Assembly (NCBI RefSeq): GCF_910585425.1
Contig: NZ_CAJUCP010000029.1
Span: 1-61,005, forward strand
DNA from: an uncultured Acetatifactor sp.
GTDB lineage: Bacteria; Bacillota; Clostridia; Lachnospirales; Lachnospiraceae
DNA: 61,005 nt
Direction: 5' to 3'
Below the pieces are notes generated by a model. The model was not told where the DNA came from. It saw nothing but the letters and a program-made list of their open reading frames with translations, and made no database searches. This document shows, piece by piece, positions 25,722-34,229 of the stretch. The stretch's first letter is position 1. Each line of letters begins with the position of its first letter. The translations under genes were made by a program, and so were the position numbers.

Positions 25722-27358
25722 GGCCGCTGCTCCCTGGTTTCTGTTTGATAGATTTCACATATTACGTTTCCGTAAGAGGTGATGGTGTCTTTCAGGATAT
25801 AGTTCTTCTTTACGTATTCGTAGTCGGAAGCGCCGTACATGAGGGCATAGGTAGGGTTGACGATCACATACTCCGCGTCCCTGTAGTCGTCGCACAGATC
25901 TATCAGCATGTTCAGCTTCCCCCGGATGGCGTTCCGCTGCGCCTCCAGGCCCCAATAGGCGGGGGTGCTGATGGCTCCGATTTTGACCCTCCCGCCCGGG
26001 GCCGGTTCTCCGCCAGGATTTTGCAGTATCCGTTCATAGGCCTGCTTGAAGGACATGTCCCAGTAATCCAGCTCATAACGTTCTCCCACATTTTTCCCCG
26101 CAAGGATATTATAATATGCGTACTCATGGGGATAGGATGCCGCAATGCCCGCCGCCAGGAGAAAGACGTACACGCCCAGCAGGGAGGCCAGCCATCTCCT
26201 GCCTTTCCGCGACCTGAATTTCCCGGCCAGCCAGGAGATTCCCTGGGCAGCCAGCAACAGCACTGCCATATAGACAAAATAGAAATGCCTCCATCCATTG
26301 TATACCGGGGTTCCGGAAAGAACGGCGTATCCCAGCGGAATCAGGCAGGAGAGCGTCATTGCCAGCAGATACCATGCGCCGTCAGCGTTCCGGCCCCGAA
26401 ATCTGACCAGTGCGGATGGGAGCGAAAACGCGCCTGTCACGGCTAACAGCAGTATGCCCACCGGAACGGTCAGCAGAATCATCACGGGCAGATATGCTTT
26501 CGGCATTCCGGTCACCTGTTTGCTGTACATTCTGCCGGCGAAAAGGATGTAATCATTCCAGCGGAAATCTCTGGCGCTGTCCAGCAGATATTTCCAGAAT
26601 TCCAGAAGGCCCATCCGGCATGCGGGAGTGATCAGCAGATAGAATCCCAGCCACATTGCGATGCAGGCTGCCGTTTTCCGCACCATGCCTTTGTCGAGCT
26701 GATGCCTGACGAGCAGGGCGAGGAGGATATAGATTCCCGCTATTCCCCAGATGAAGGCGCCGATGATTTTCATATTGGCGGCCAGGCTGCCCACAAGCGA
26801 GAATGCAGCCACGTTTCCCCAGGATTTCGTCCTATGGACTTTCCAGCCGAAAAACGCGGTGCACAGCGCCAGGGACAGCAGTATCATATCTTTATTGTTA
26901 TAATGGCTTTCCGCGAACATCCTGGGCGTGACGAAATAAAGCAATGTGGTAAACATCGGTACGACGCGCCCGCCGAAAATGCCGGACAGAAGATAGAACA
27001 GGGCGGCGGTGCCGCAGAAGGACAGGACATAGATGTATCCGTGCCACAGGATGTTTCCCGCAAAGGGGGAGATCCTGTTCACGAAGAAAATCCATGCCAT
27101 GGGATAATAGACGGCCATTCCATGGTCCTTTTCGATGCTTTGCGTTATGTCTATGACGCCGGCAGAATCCAGCTCCCGGTAAAGCGGGTTGGAAGCGCCG
27201 AAAAGGCCCGCGTATTCTTTGACATTGGAATACAGTATAGCCTGCTCCGATGTCTGGTCAAGGTGCGCGCCGTAAGGAAAAACCGTCAATAGTCCGATGA
27301 TGAAGATAGAAGTTAAGAATACTGCCCCGTAGTCAATTTTTCCGCCGCTTTTCTTCAT
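25718..27358 (-). CDS. Membrane glycosyltransferase-like protein (GT39/ArnT-like)
   Basis: ATG at 27358 gives 546 residues with 11-12 membrane helices. The first extracellular loop carries HLDQTSEQAILYSNVKEY; acidic residues at that place are the catalytic signature of GT-C enzymes that use a polyprenyl-linked sugar. A soluble C-terminal part of about 100 residues follows (YERILQNPGGE to VNPTYALMYG). The gene overlaps the next one by 4 bases. Substrate and acceptor are unknown; teichoic-type polymer or protein glycosylation are both possible. Confidence 0.65.
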   Translation of the reverse strand: MKKSGGKIDYGAVFLTSIFIIGLLTVFPYGAHLDQTSEQAILYSNVKEYAGLFGASNPLYRELDSAGVIDITQSIEKDHGMAVYYPMAWIFFVNRISPFAGNILWHGYIYVLSFCGTAALFYLLSGIFGGRVVPMFTTLLYFVTPRMFAESHYNNKDMILLSLALCTAFFGWKVHRTKSWGNVAAFSLVGSLAANMKIIGAFIWGIAGIYILLALLVRHQLDKGMVRKTAACIAMWLGFYLLITPACRMGLLEFWKYLLDSARDFRWNDYILFAGRMYSKQVTGMPKAYLPVMILLTVPVGILLLAVTGAFSLPSALVRFRGRNADGAWYLLAMTLSCLIPLGYAVLSGTPVYNGWRHFYFVYMAVLLLAAQGISWLAGKFRSRKGRRWLASLLGVYVFLLAAGIAASYPHEYAYYNILAGKNVGERYELDYWDMSFKQAYERILQNPGGEPAPGGRVKIGAISTPAYWGLEAQRNAIRGKLNMLIDLCDDYRDAEYVIVNPTYALMYGASDYEYVKKNYILKDTITSYGNVICEIYQTETREQRP

Positions 27359-27388
27359 GACTGTATTTCCTTTCCCATACACCTCCCA

Positions 27389-27413
27389 TACACCGGTGTA
27401 ATATTAAATATTA
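27389..27413. promoter_or_regulatory. Two overlapping palindromes upstream of the membrane-protein operon
   Basis: TACACCGGTGTA (27389-27400) is a perfect 12-bp palindrome, and TAATATT-A-AATATTA (27399-27413) is a perfect 7-1-7 palindrome that overlaps its last two bases. They lie 31-55 bp ahead of the ATG at 27358. They may be operator sites over the promoter. Confidence 0.45.
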
Positions 27414-27499
27414 CCATAGCTTTCGCCGTTTTGTCCAGCGGTTTTCACATGGAATTCCGCGCCCGGATGTGGTAGAATAGTCTAAAAAAGGAGACAGAG

Positions 27500-28270
27500 A
27501 TGATTCATGAGATGACACAGGCGAAAAATGCCGCAGGGCTGTTCGCGGGCTGGCAGGAGACCATGGTGTGGTCCTGCCTGCAGGGCGTGATGGGAAGAGT
27601 ATACGGAGACGACGGGGAAAATCCCGTGTCCGCCATGGCTTTGCTGGGGGATTTCTGCTTCTTCGCGGGAAAGCCCCACAGGGAGCTGGTATTGGAGGCA
27701 CCGGGGCTGGAGGGCCGGGATTTCCTGATCATGACGCCCCGGGACCAGGGCTGGGCGAAGCTGATCGAGGACTGCCATGGGACAGGCGTGAAAAGGAGCG
27801 TCCGCTATGCCATAAAGAAGGAGCCGGACGTCTTTGACAGGGACAGGCTGCGGGCCGCGGCGGACAGCCTGCCGGAAGGGTATGAGCTGCGGGCGATGGA
27901 CCAGGGGCTGTTCCTGCGCTGCCTGGAGATTCCCTGGTGCAGGGACTGGGTGGCGCTGTATGGGGATTACGCCCAGTACCGGGAGCGCGGGCTGGGGGCC
28001 GTCATCCTGAAGGACGGCGAACCGGTGTCCGGGGCCTCCTCCTACTCCGGCTATCTGGGCGGCATCGAGATCGAGATCGACACCAGGACGGACTATCGCA
28101 GAAGGGGGCTGGCCTATATCTGCGGGGCGAAGCTGATACTGGACTGCCTGGAGCGGGGGTGGTATCCCAGCTGGGACGCGCAGAACCTGTGGTCCGTGGC
28201 CCTGGCGGAGAAGCTGGGATACCATTTTGACCATGAATATGTAGTCTATGAGTGGAACGGACAGTCCTGA
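27500..28270 (+). CDS. GNAT family N-acetyltransferase (PF12746-like)
   Basis: The 256-residue protein starts behind AAAGGAGACAGAG. The C-terminal GNAT part is visible: IEIEIDTRTDYRRRGLAYIC near residue 190 is the acetyl-CoA-binding motif A (RRRGLA), followed by NLWSVALAEKLGY, motif B. The N-terminal half, with LLGDFCFFAGKPHREL, matches GNAT relatives of zwittermicin-resistance type. The acceptor substrate is unknown. It is transcribed alone. Confidence 0.75.
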   Translation: MIHEMTQAKNAAGLFAGWQETMVWSCLQGVMGRVYGDDGENPVSAMALLGDFCFFAGKPHRELVLEAPGLEGRDFLIMTPRDQGWAKLIEDCHGTGVKRSVRYAIKKEPDVFDRDRLRAAADSLPEGYELRAMDQGLFLRCLEIPWCRDWVALYGDYAQYRERGLGAVILKDGEPVSGASSYSGYLGGIEIEIDTRTDYRRRGLAYICGAKLILDCLERGWYPSWDAQNLWSVALAEKLGYHFDHEYVVYEWNGQS

Positions 28271-28649
28271 GAGCTGACTGTCCCGCCGTATCTCCGGAAA
28301 TCCGGCAGGAAAGGCAGGGGGATGGGGTTCATATACATCCCCTTGAAACGGTATTCCGCATTCTTGAGGACGAACTGGTTTGAGGGTCCGCTCGGGCTCG
28401 CGCTGGCAGTGTTACCGGAAAGCACGCTGTGGTTTGACAGGTATGTTTCTGACATATTATTTTGATGTTTTTTATCACATCCAACTGGAAATTGGACAGA
28501 TGGCCAAGTCGGCGTATTAAAAAGGCACATACAAATAAATAAAAATAAGACAAGGAATTTTACGCAAAAAATATTGATGTATCCGGAAAACAAGGGGTTT
28601 CAAGTATTTTTGAAATAAATAGAATCAATGATAATGCTTAAATAGATAC

Positions 28650-28678
28650 TTGCGGCGGGATGAAATCTGTGTTATCAT
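28650..28678 (+). promoter_or_regulatory. Promoter of the leuA-HTH fusion gene
   Basis: TTGCGG (28650-28655) and TATCAT (28673-28678) are separated by 17 bp, 107 bp ahead of the ATG. The 514-bp gap 28271-28784 otherwise contains AT-rich sequence with small inverted repeats (for example TTTCAA and TTGAAA near 28597-28614) and no convincing gene or T-box. Confidence 0.5.
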
Positions 28679-28683
28679 TTTAA

Positions 28684-28735
28684 AATCGGCATCGCAGCTA
28701 CATAACCGGCGGGCGCAGCATAACCGGCAGAGCAG
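28684..28735 (+). repeat. Three phased direct repeats downstream of the leuA-HTH promoter
   Basis: AATCGGCATCGCAG (28684-28697), AACCGGCGGGCGCAG (28704-28718) and AACCGGCAGAGCAG (28722-28735) are copies of AAyCGGCn3-4GCAG. Their starts are 20 and 18 bp apart, about two helical turns. CATAACCGGC is exactly repeated at 28701 and 28719. AraC-type proteins bind direct repeats with this sort of spacing. Confidence 0.6.
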
Positions 28736-28784
28736 CCCAGGCCTGCGCGCGGTGCAAGAGTACAGAGAGGAAAGGACACAGAAT

Positions 28785-30788
28785 ATGAATAAGACCGCAA
28801 TCAGCCAGAAATACGGCAAAACTTACCATATGCCCCCGGAGGTGACCTACGACTGGGTGAGGAAAGACACTATTGAGAAGCCGCCCGTCTGGTGCAGCGT
28901 GGATCTCCGGGACGGCAACCAGGCCCTGATCGATCCCATGCCCCTGGAGGATAAGCTGGAGTTCTTCAGGCTCCTGGTGGACATCGGCTTCAAGGAGATC
29001 GAGGTGGGCTTCCCGGCCTCCTCTGACACGGAGTACAATTTCATCCGGGCCCTGATCGAGAGGGACATGATCCCCGACGACGTGACCATCCAGGTGCTGA
29101 CCCAGGCCAGGGAGCACATCATCCGCAAGACCTTCGAGGCGGTGAAGGGGGCTCCCCACGCGGTGGTGCACCTCTATAATTCCACGTCTGTAGAACAGCG
29201 GGAACAGGTCTTCAAAAAGGACAAAGCGGCTATCAAGCAGTTGGCAGTGGACGGTGCGAAGCTGTTAAAGGAGATGGCGGAGGAGACGGACGGCAGCTTC
29301 ACCTTCGAGTACAGCCCCGAGAGCTTCTCCCAGACCGAGCCGGAGTACGCCCTGGAGGTCTGCAACGCGGTGCTGGACGTATGGCAGCCGGATTCTGACC
29401 ACAAGGCAATAATAAACCTGCCCAGCACGGTGCAGGTGGCCATGCCCCATGTCTTTGCCTGCCAGATAGAATATATGCACAAGCATCTGAAATACCGGGA
29501 GAACGTGGTCCTGAGCGTCCATCCCCACAATGACCGGGGCTGCGGCGTCAGCGATGCGGAGTTCGGCATCCTGGCCGGGGCGGATCGAGTGGAGGGGACG
29601 CTGTTCGGCAACGGGGAGCGCACGGGAAACGTGGACATCGTCACCGTGGCGGTGAACATGATGTGCCACGGCGTGGACAGCGGGCTGGACTTTTCCCATA
29701 TCATGCAGGTGCGGGAGGCCTATGAGCGCTTCACGGGCATGAAAGTCCACGAGAGGGTGCCCTATGCGGGAGACCTGGTGTTCACGGCCTTCTCCGGCTC
29801 CCATCAGGATGCCATCAGCAAGGGCATGAACTGGCTGAAGGAGGGCAGGAGCGGGAACCGCTGGGACGTGCCCTATCTGCCCATCGACCCGAAGGACGTG
29901 GGGAGGGAGTACGAGTCCGATGTCATCCGGATCAACAGCGTCTCCGGCAAGGGCGGCGTGGCCTTTGTGCTGAAGCAGCAGTTCGGCTTCTCCCTTCCCC
30001 AGGCTATGAAGGAGGAGGTAGGGTATCTCATCAAGGGCGTGTCCGACAGGCGGCATCAGGAGCTGCACCCCTCGGAGATTTACGCCATCTTCGAGGAGAA
30101 TTACATCAATCTGCAGAACGTGTTCTCCATCCCCGAGTGCCATTTCCGGCAGGAGAAGGGCATCCAGGCGGAGGTGACCATAGAGCTGAACGGGGACAGG
30201 CGGCTCATCCGGGCAGGGGGCAACGGGCGCCTGGACGCGGTGAGCAATGCCATCAAGACCTACCTGGGCGTCAGCTATCAGCTGGCGGTGTATGAGGAGC
30301 ATGCCATCTCCAAGGGCTCCAGCTCCAGGGCGGCAGCCTATGTGGCGATTCTGTGCGGCGGGAAGCACTACTGGGGCGTAGGCGTGGACGAGGACATCAT
30401 CAAGGCCTCCATCGCGGCCCTGGCCTCCGCCGCCAACAAGCTGGCCGTGGAGCAGCACATCACCGAGGGGCGGGAAGCGCGGATTGTGGAGATCATCAGC
30501 TTCATCAAGAATGATTACATGAATGTAACATTAGACACCCTGTCCGAGGAGTTCCACCTCTCCAAGCCTTACCTGTCCAAGTACATCAAGGAGAAGGCGG
30601 GCATGACCTTCCAGGAGGCTGTGCGCAAGGAGCGCATGAAGAAGGCCAGGACGCTGCTGCGGGAGACGGATCAGACCGTGGAGACCGTGGCCGCGGAGGT
30701 GGGGTATGAGAACGTGGAGCACTTCAACCGCCTGTTCAAGAAGAATTACGGGCTGACGCCGGTGCAGTACCGGAAGCAGGAGGGATAG
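28785..30788 (+). CDS. leuA: 2-Isopropylmalate synthase fused to an AraC-type DNA-binding domain
   Basis: ATG at 28785 follows GAGAGGAAAGG and gives 667 residues. Residues about 25-320 are the catalytic barrel with WCSVDLRDGNQALIDPM and HPHNDRGCGVSDAE, which place it in the long LeuA2 class. Residues about 437-555 are the leucine-responsive allosteric domain (EVTIELNGDRRLIRAGGNGR to ISKGSSSRAAAYVAI). Residues about 563-667 form a complete AraC double helix-turn-helix: LDTLSEEFHLSKPYLSKYIK, then VAAEVGYENVEHFNRLFKK and YGLTPVQYRKQ. There is no stop or frameshift between the parts and codon use is uniform. The enzyme condenses acetyl-CoA with 2-oxoisovalerate; the fused domain suggests leucine-dependent gene control. 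No other leu gene is nearby. Confidence 0.93.
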   Translation: MNKTAISQKYGKTYHMPPEVTYDWVRKDTIEKPPVWCSVDLRDGNQALIDPMPLEDKLEFFRLLVDIGFKEIEVGFPASSDTEYNFIRALIERDMIPDDVTIQVLTQAREHIIRKTFEAVKGAPHAVVHLYNSTSVEQREQVFKKDKAAIKQLAVDGAKLLKEMAEETDGSFTFEYSPESFSQTEPEYALEVCNAVLDVWQPDSDHKAIINLPSTVQVAMPHVFACQIEYMHKHLKYRENVVLSVHPHNDRGCGVSDAEFGILAGADRVEGTLFGNGERTGNVDIVTVAVNMMCHGVDSGLDFSHIMQVREAYERFTGMKVHERVPYAGDLVFTAFSGSHQDAISKGMNWLKEGRSGNRWDVPYLPIDPKDVGREYESDVIRINSVSGKGGVAFVLKQQFGFSLPQAMKEEVGYLIKGVSDRRHQELHPSEIYAIFEENYINLQNVFSIPECHFRQEKGIQAEVTIELNGDRRLIRAGGNGRLDAVSNAIKTYLGVSYQLAVYEEHAISKGSSSRAAAYVAILCGGKHYWGVGVDEDIIKASIAALASAANKLAVEQHITEGREARIVEIISFIKNDYMNVTLDTLSEEFHLSKPYLSKYIKEKAGMTFQEAVRKERMKKARTLLRETDQTVETVAAEVGYENVEHFNRLFKKNYGLTPVQYRKQEG

Positions 30789-30922
30789 GAAGCAAAGCGG
30801 CCGCCCGCATGGACTGTCCGCGGGGGGTAATCCCAAGACTGAGAAGCGCCGCCCGCACCGGTTGCCAACGGCTGGCGGATATGGTAAGCTATAAGAGTAT
30901 ACCGGGAAAGGGGGGCGGATTC

Positions 30923-32512
30923 ATGGGCAACCGAAGAAGATTTCAGACCACAGGCATCTGTGTGCCCAGGCTTCACTACATGGTGGATGTCAGCAATGCC
31001 GTAGAGCAGATTGCAAGGGACTATGTGGAGAACGGAGAATATTTCACCATAAACCGAGCCAGGCAGTTCGGAAAGACGACTACTATGGAACAGCTGTGCG
31101 TCAGGCTGAAGCGGGATTACATTGTGCTGCCCATCAGCTTCGAGGCTGCGGACGACTGTTTTGTCTCTCTGTATGCCTTCGCCCGGGGACTTACGAATAA
31201 AGTGGAGGTGGCCCTGGAGGAAAATGAGGTCCCGGAGGAAGCGGCCGATATCTGGCGGGAGCCCATATCGGTAGAGCTCCCCCTGGATTCCCTGAGCCGA
31301 AAGATCACGAGGTTCTGCAGGGCCTGTAAAAGGCCGGTGGTCCTGATGGTGGATGAGGTGGATAAAAGCGCGGACAATCAGATTTTCCTTTCTTTTCTGG
31401 GGCTGCTGCGGGAGAAGTACCTCGCCCAGGCGGCCGGCAGAGACCGGTCCTTCCGGTCGGTGATTTTAGCGGGAGTATATGATATCAAAAACCTGAAACT
31501 GAAATTCCGCAGCGGGGAGGAGCCGAAATACAATAGCCCGTGGAACATAGCGGCTGACTTTACGGTGGACATGAGCTTTTCCAGAGAGGGCATTGCCGGA
31601 ATGCTTTCAGAGTATGAGAGGGATTGCCATACCGGAATGGATGTAGAGGGAATCGCAGATCTGATTTATTCTTATACGAAGGGGTATCCTTATCTGGTTT
31701 CCTATGTATGTAAATGCGTGGATGAGAAAATAGCCGGAAGCGAAGAATTCCCCGCCCCTGGGGCGGCATGGACGAAAAACGGGATTCTGGCCGCGGTGAG
31801 GCAGCTGGTAAAGGGCCCCAATATGCTGTATGACGATATGGTCAAGCATGTGGAGGAGTACCCTGAACTGCATGGGATGCTGGGAAATATTCTGTTCGGC
31901 GGGCAGGATTACCCTTACCATGAATATGACAGGAGTGTCAGTATAGGGAAAATGTTCGGGTTCATCGTGAACCGGAATGGCAGCGTGGCAGTGGCCAACC
32001 GGATTTTTGAGAGCCAGCTGTATGATTATTTCCTGGCGGAGGAGACCAGGGAAAACGACCTGCAGCGGGAGGGGCAGCCTGAAAAGTGCCAGTTTATCCA
32101 CAACGGCCGGCTGGATATGGATCTGGTGATGCGCAAGTTCTATGAATATTACACGAGCCTGTACTCAAAAGAGGACGAGAAATTCGTTGAGAAGTACGGG
32201 CGGAAGATATTCCTGATGTACCTCAGGCCGATCATCAATGGCGTGGGCAACTATTATGTGGAGGATCAGAGCCGGACGAGGCTGCGCTCCGACATCGTGG
32301 TGGATTACGGAGGGGAGCAGTATATCATTGAGTGCAAAATCTGGCGCGGAGAGGCTTATCACCAGCGCGGAATGGAGCAACTGGGAGATTACCTGGAGGC
32401 CTATGGAGCCCACAAGGGATATCTCCTGAGCTTCGATTTCAGCAAGAAGAAAAAAGCCGGGATAAAGGAAGCGACATGGGGCGGAAAGAGGATATTGGAG
32501 ATAGTCGTCTGA
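30923..32512 (+). CDS. AAA-like ATPase with C-terminal PD-(D/E)XK nuclease-like domain
   Basis: From ATG 30923 the product is 529 residues. Residues 35-55 contain a variant Walker A, NRARQFGKTTTM, where the usual first glycine is replaced; VVLMVDEVDKS near residue 140 is Walker B. The C-terminus has RSDIVVDYGGEQYIIECKIW near residues 455-475, the D...ExK pattern of the restriction-endonuclease fold, followed by a YHQRGMEQL helix. Proteins with this layout are frequent in gut Firmicutes and have been suspected of roles in DNA handling, defence or mobility, but the function is unproven. It is a single gene followed by a hairpin terminator. Confidence 0.75.
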   Translation: MGNRRRFQTTGICVPRLHYMVDVSNAVEQIARDYVENGEYFTINRARQFGKTTTMEQLCVRLKRDYIVLPISFEAADDCFVSLYAFARGLTNKVEVALEENEVPEEAADIWREPISVELPLDSLSRKITRFCRACKRPVVLMVDEVDKSADNQIFLSFLGLLREKYLAQAAGRDRSFRSVILAGVYDIKNLKLKFRSGEEPKYNSPWNIAADFTVDMSFSREGIAGMLSEYERDCHTGMDVEGIADLIYSYTKGYPYLVSYVCKCVDEKIAGSEEFPAPGAAWTKNGILAAVRQLVKGPNMLYDDMVKHVEEYPELHGMLGNILFGGQDYPYHEYDRSVSIGKMFGFIVNRNGSVAVANRIFESQLYDYFLAEETRENDLQREGQPEKCQFIHNGRLDMDLVMRKFYEYYTSLYSKEDEKFVEKYGRKIFLMYLRPIINGVGNYYVEDQSRTRLRSDIVVDYGGEQYIIECKIWRGEAYHQRGMEQLGDYLEAYGAHKGYLLSFDFSKKKKAGIKEATWGGKRILEIVV

Positions 32513-32515
32513 GCG

Positions 32516-32555
32516 ATGGCGCGGGCTGCCTTTTTGTGGCGGCCTGCGCCATTTT
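32516..32555 (+). terminator. Terminator after the AAA ATPase gene
   Basis: ATGGCGCGGGC (32516-32526) pairs with GCCTGCGCCAT (32542-32552) with one G-T pair, followed by TTTT. Confidence 0.65.
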
Positions 32556-32591
32556 GCCACCGCAGCGGGGGCAACGGATTGGTTTCCGGTT

Positions 32592-32600
32592 TGCTATAAT
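32592..32600 (+). promoter_or_regulatory. Extended -10 promoter of the small membrane protein
   Basis: TGCTATAAT at 32592-32600 is an extended -10 element 33 bp before the ATG at 32633. No good -35 box is present, as expected for this type. Confidence 0.5.
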
Positions 32601-32632
32601 GTCTTCATAACAAATGTGAAGGAGGCATTGAT

Positions 32633-32977
32633 ATGAAAACATGGAAATTGGTATCCGGTATCCTGTCCACAGTCCTGTTCCTGGTGGTGATGGTTCAGTC
32701 CTGCGCTGCCGGAGTGCTGGACGCGATTGCCGGGCAGGGCGGAACCAGCGGGGGCGCGGGGATTCTTGTGGGGATACTGATGCTGTCGGGCGGGATCGTG
32801 TCCATTTCCACGCGCGGCTCCCAGAAGAAAGGCGGGGACATCGCCCTGATTGTGCTGTACGGGCTTGCGGCCCTCATCGGCTTCGCGGGCTTTGGGATTT
32901 ATAAGGATTTGATCGTATGGTCGATCTGGTGCCTTGTGTGCGCTGCGCTGGCATTCGTCTCCAGCAGGAAGAAGTAG
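32633..32977 (+). CDS. Small integral membrane protein, unknown function
   Basis: The 114-residue protein starts behind GAAGGAGG. It has four hydrophobic segments, at about residues 6-26, 42-58, 69-87 and 90-108, with a glycine-rich loop (AIAGQGGTSGGAG) and a basic C-terminus (SSRKK). The first segment ends VVMVQSCAAG and could pass for a lipoprotein signal, but the later helices favour a multi-pass protein. It has its own extended -10 promoter and a terminator. Similar short proteins are common in Firmicutes without known function. Confidence 0.65.
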   Translation: MKTWKLVSGILSTVLFLVVMVQSCAAGVLDAIAGQGGTSGGAGILVGILMLSGGIVSISTRGSQKKGGDIALIVLYGLAALIGFAGFGIYKDLIVWSIWCLVCAALAFVSSRKK

Positions 32978-33000
32978 GCGGACAAGGCATAAGAAAAGGG

Positions 33001-33025
33001 GACTGGCAGAGGCAGTCTCTTTTTT
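33001..33025 (+). terminator. Terminator after the small membrane protein
   Basis: GACTG (33001-33005) pairs with CAGTC (33013-33017), preceded by AAAAGGG and followed by TCTTTTTT. Confidence 0.6.
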
Positions 33026-33056
33026 GACCACATATTTCCGGTCTGAATGGCGAAAT

Positions 33057-34136
33057 TCAGAGCAAGACAGTGTCATACATCGTCAAAACCATGACAAAGA
33101 AGAAAAGGAGCAGGAAATCCACAATCGCGATGCCCAATATGCGCAGGGCCAGGTTCCGGCTCCGGCAGAGCGGGGTGTGGGCGTGTATGCCCCTGTAATC
33201 TGCCGAGAAGAAAGTGGCGCTTAAAAAGAACAGCAGGGAGAGGATGCGCTCCAGCTGCTGCCTGGGGCCGGATACGCCCTCCACCTCCATGGTCAGACAT
33301 GCCCAGAACATCATGGGATACCCGATTGCACCCAGGAGCATGAAGAGCACGTTCTGTCTGCGGAAGCCCGGCGGCAGGAAGGATTTCCAGCCATCCGCAT
33401 CTGCCTGCCGCCGGGATTTCCGCTGCCAGCTTTCCAGGGCTTTCTGCACATCCAGAGCGGAGGAATACCGCTCTGAGCGCTCCATCATGATACATCTGCG
33501 TATGATGGAGGCCAGTGGGCCGGAGACCGTGCATTCGTGGGAAAGCTCTCCGGAGAGCAGCAGGTTCATGAGGATGCCCAGGGCATAGATGTCCGTCTGG
33601 GCATCGGAGGCGCCGAAGCCGTATTGCTCCGGTGCGGCAAAGCCGGGCGTGCCCATGAGCACGGTATCCTTTGCCGAAGCGCCTCCGGCGCATTTCGCGG
33701 CATTGAAGTCGAGGAGCTTCAGGATGCCGTCTGAGGTGACGATGATGTTGGCCGGCTTTAAGTCGCGGTGGATGATAGGGGGATTGCAGCTGTGCAGGGA
33801 ATGGAGGATGCCGCACAGCTGTACCATGTACTCCACGACCTGAGCCTCCGGCAGGGCCTTTTGGGCATCCAGGAGCTCCTGAAGACTGGTGCCGGGGATG
33901 TACTCCTCTATCAGGGTCAATACGGCATCCTCCTCCACGGCTTCATAGATGCGGGGGATGCCGGGCAGAGGATGCTCCATGAGTTGCCGGAATACAGAAA
34001 TGTTATATACGCTCAATAGTTTTTGGACATAAAACTTCCCGGTCTCCTGATGCTGGATCAGGCAGATGCCATGCTCCGGATTAATGTCGGCTACCTTTTT
34101 GTAATAGGACAGGGCAAGGGAATCTGTGAGCGTCAT
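33057..34136 (-). CDS. Eukaryotic-like Ser/Thr protein kinase, membrane-anchored
   Basis: The 359-residue protein has a kinase domain at residues about 10-250: FYVQK holds the likely ATP-binding lysine, IIHRDLKPANI is the catalytic loop, and TPGFAAPEQ is the activation-segment end. The magnesium-binding motif reads DFN instead of DFG. The glycine-rich loop is poorly conserved. From about residue 265 there are three or four membrane helices, so the kinase faces the cytoplasm. It lacks the extracellular PASTA repeats of PrkC. It is divergent from a helix-turn-helix protein gene 93 bp away, a likely functional partner or substrate. Confidence 0.85.
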   Translation of the reverse strand: MTLTDSLALSYYKKVADINPEHGICLIQHQETGKFYVQKLLSVYNISVFRQLMEHPLPGIPRIYEAVEEDAVLTLIEEYIPGTSLQELLDAQKALPEAQVVEYMVQLCGILHSLHSCNPPIIHRDLKPANIIVTSDGILKLLDFNAAKCAGGASAKDTVLMGTPGFAAPEQYGFGASDAQTDIYALGILMNLLLSGELSHECTVSGPLASIIRRCIMMERSERYSSALDVQKALESWQRKSRRQADADGWKSFLPPGFRRQNVLFMLLGAIGYPMMFWACLTMEVEGVSGPRQQLERILSLLFFLSATFFSADYRGIHAHTPLCRSRNLALRILGIAIVDFLLLFFFVMVLTMYDTVLL

Positions 34137-34229
34137 GGGACTCCTCCTCGGTAGAAGCTGATGGAACTATTATAATCTGCCGCAGGGAGGGGCGCAAGTC
34201 AAAGATTTTAGTATCAGGAGAAAGATAAA

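Noticed and set aside
28246..28593. 115-codon minus-strand frame in the gap before leuA-HTH
   Set aside because: No homology is recognised, it overlaps the end of the GNAT gene and lacks a convincing ribosome site. The gap was treated as non-coding.
28271..28784. T-box riboswitch or leucine leader peptide ahead of leuA-HTH
   Set aside because: No T-box core sequence (AGGGTGG-type) or leucine-rich short frame was found.
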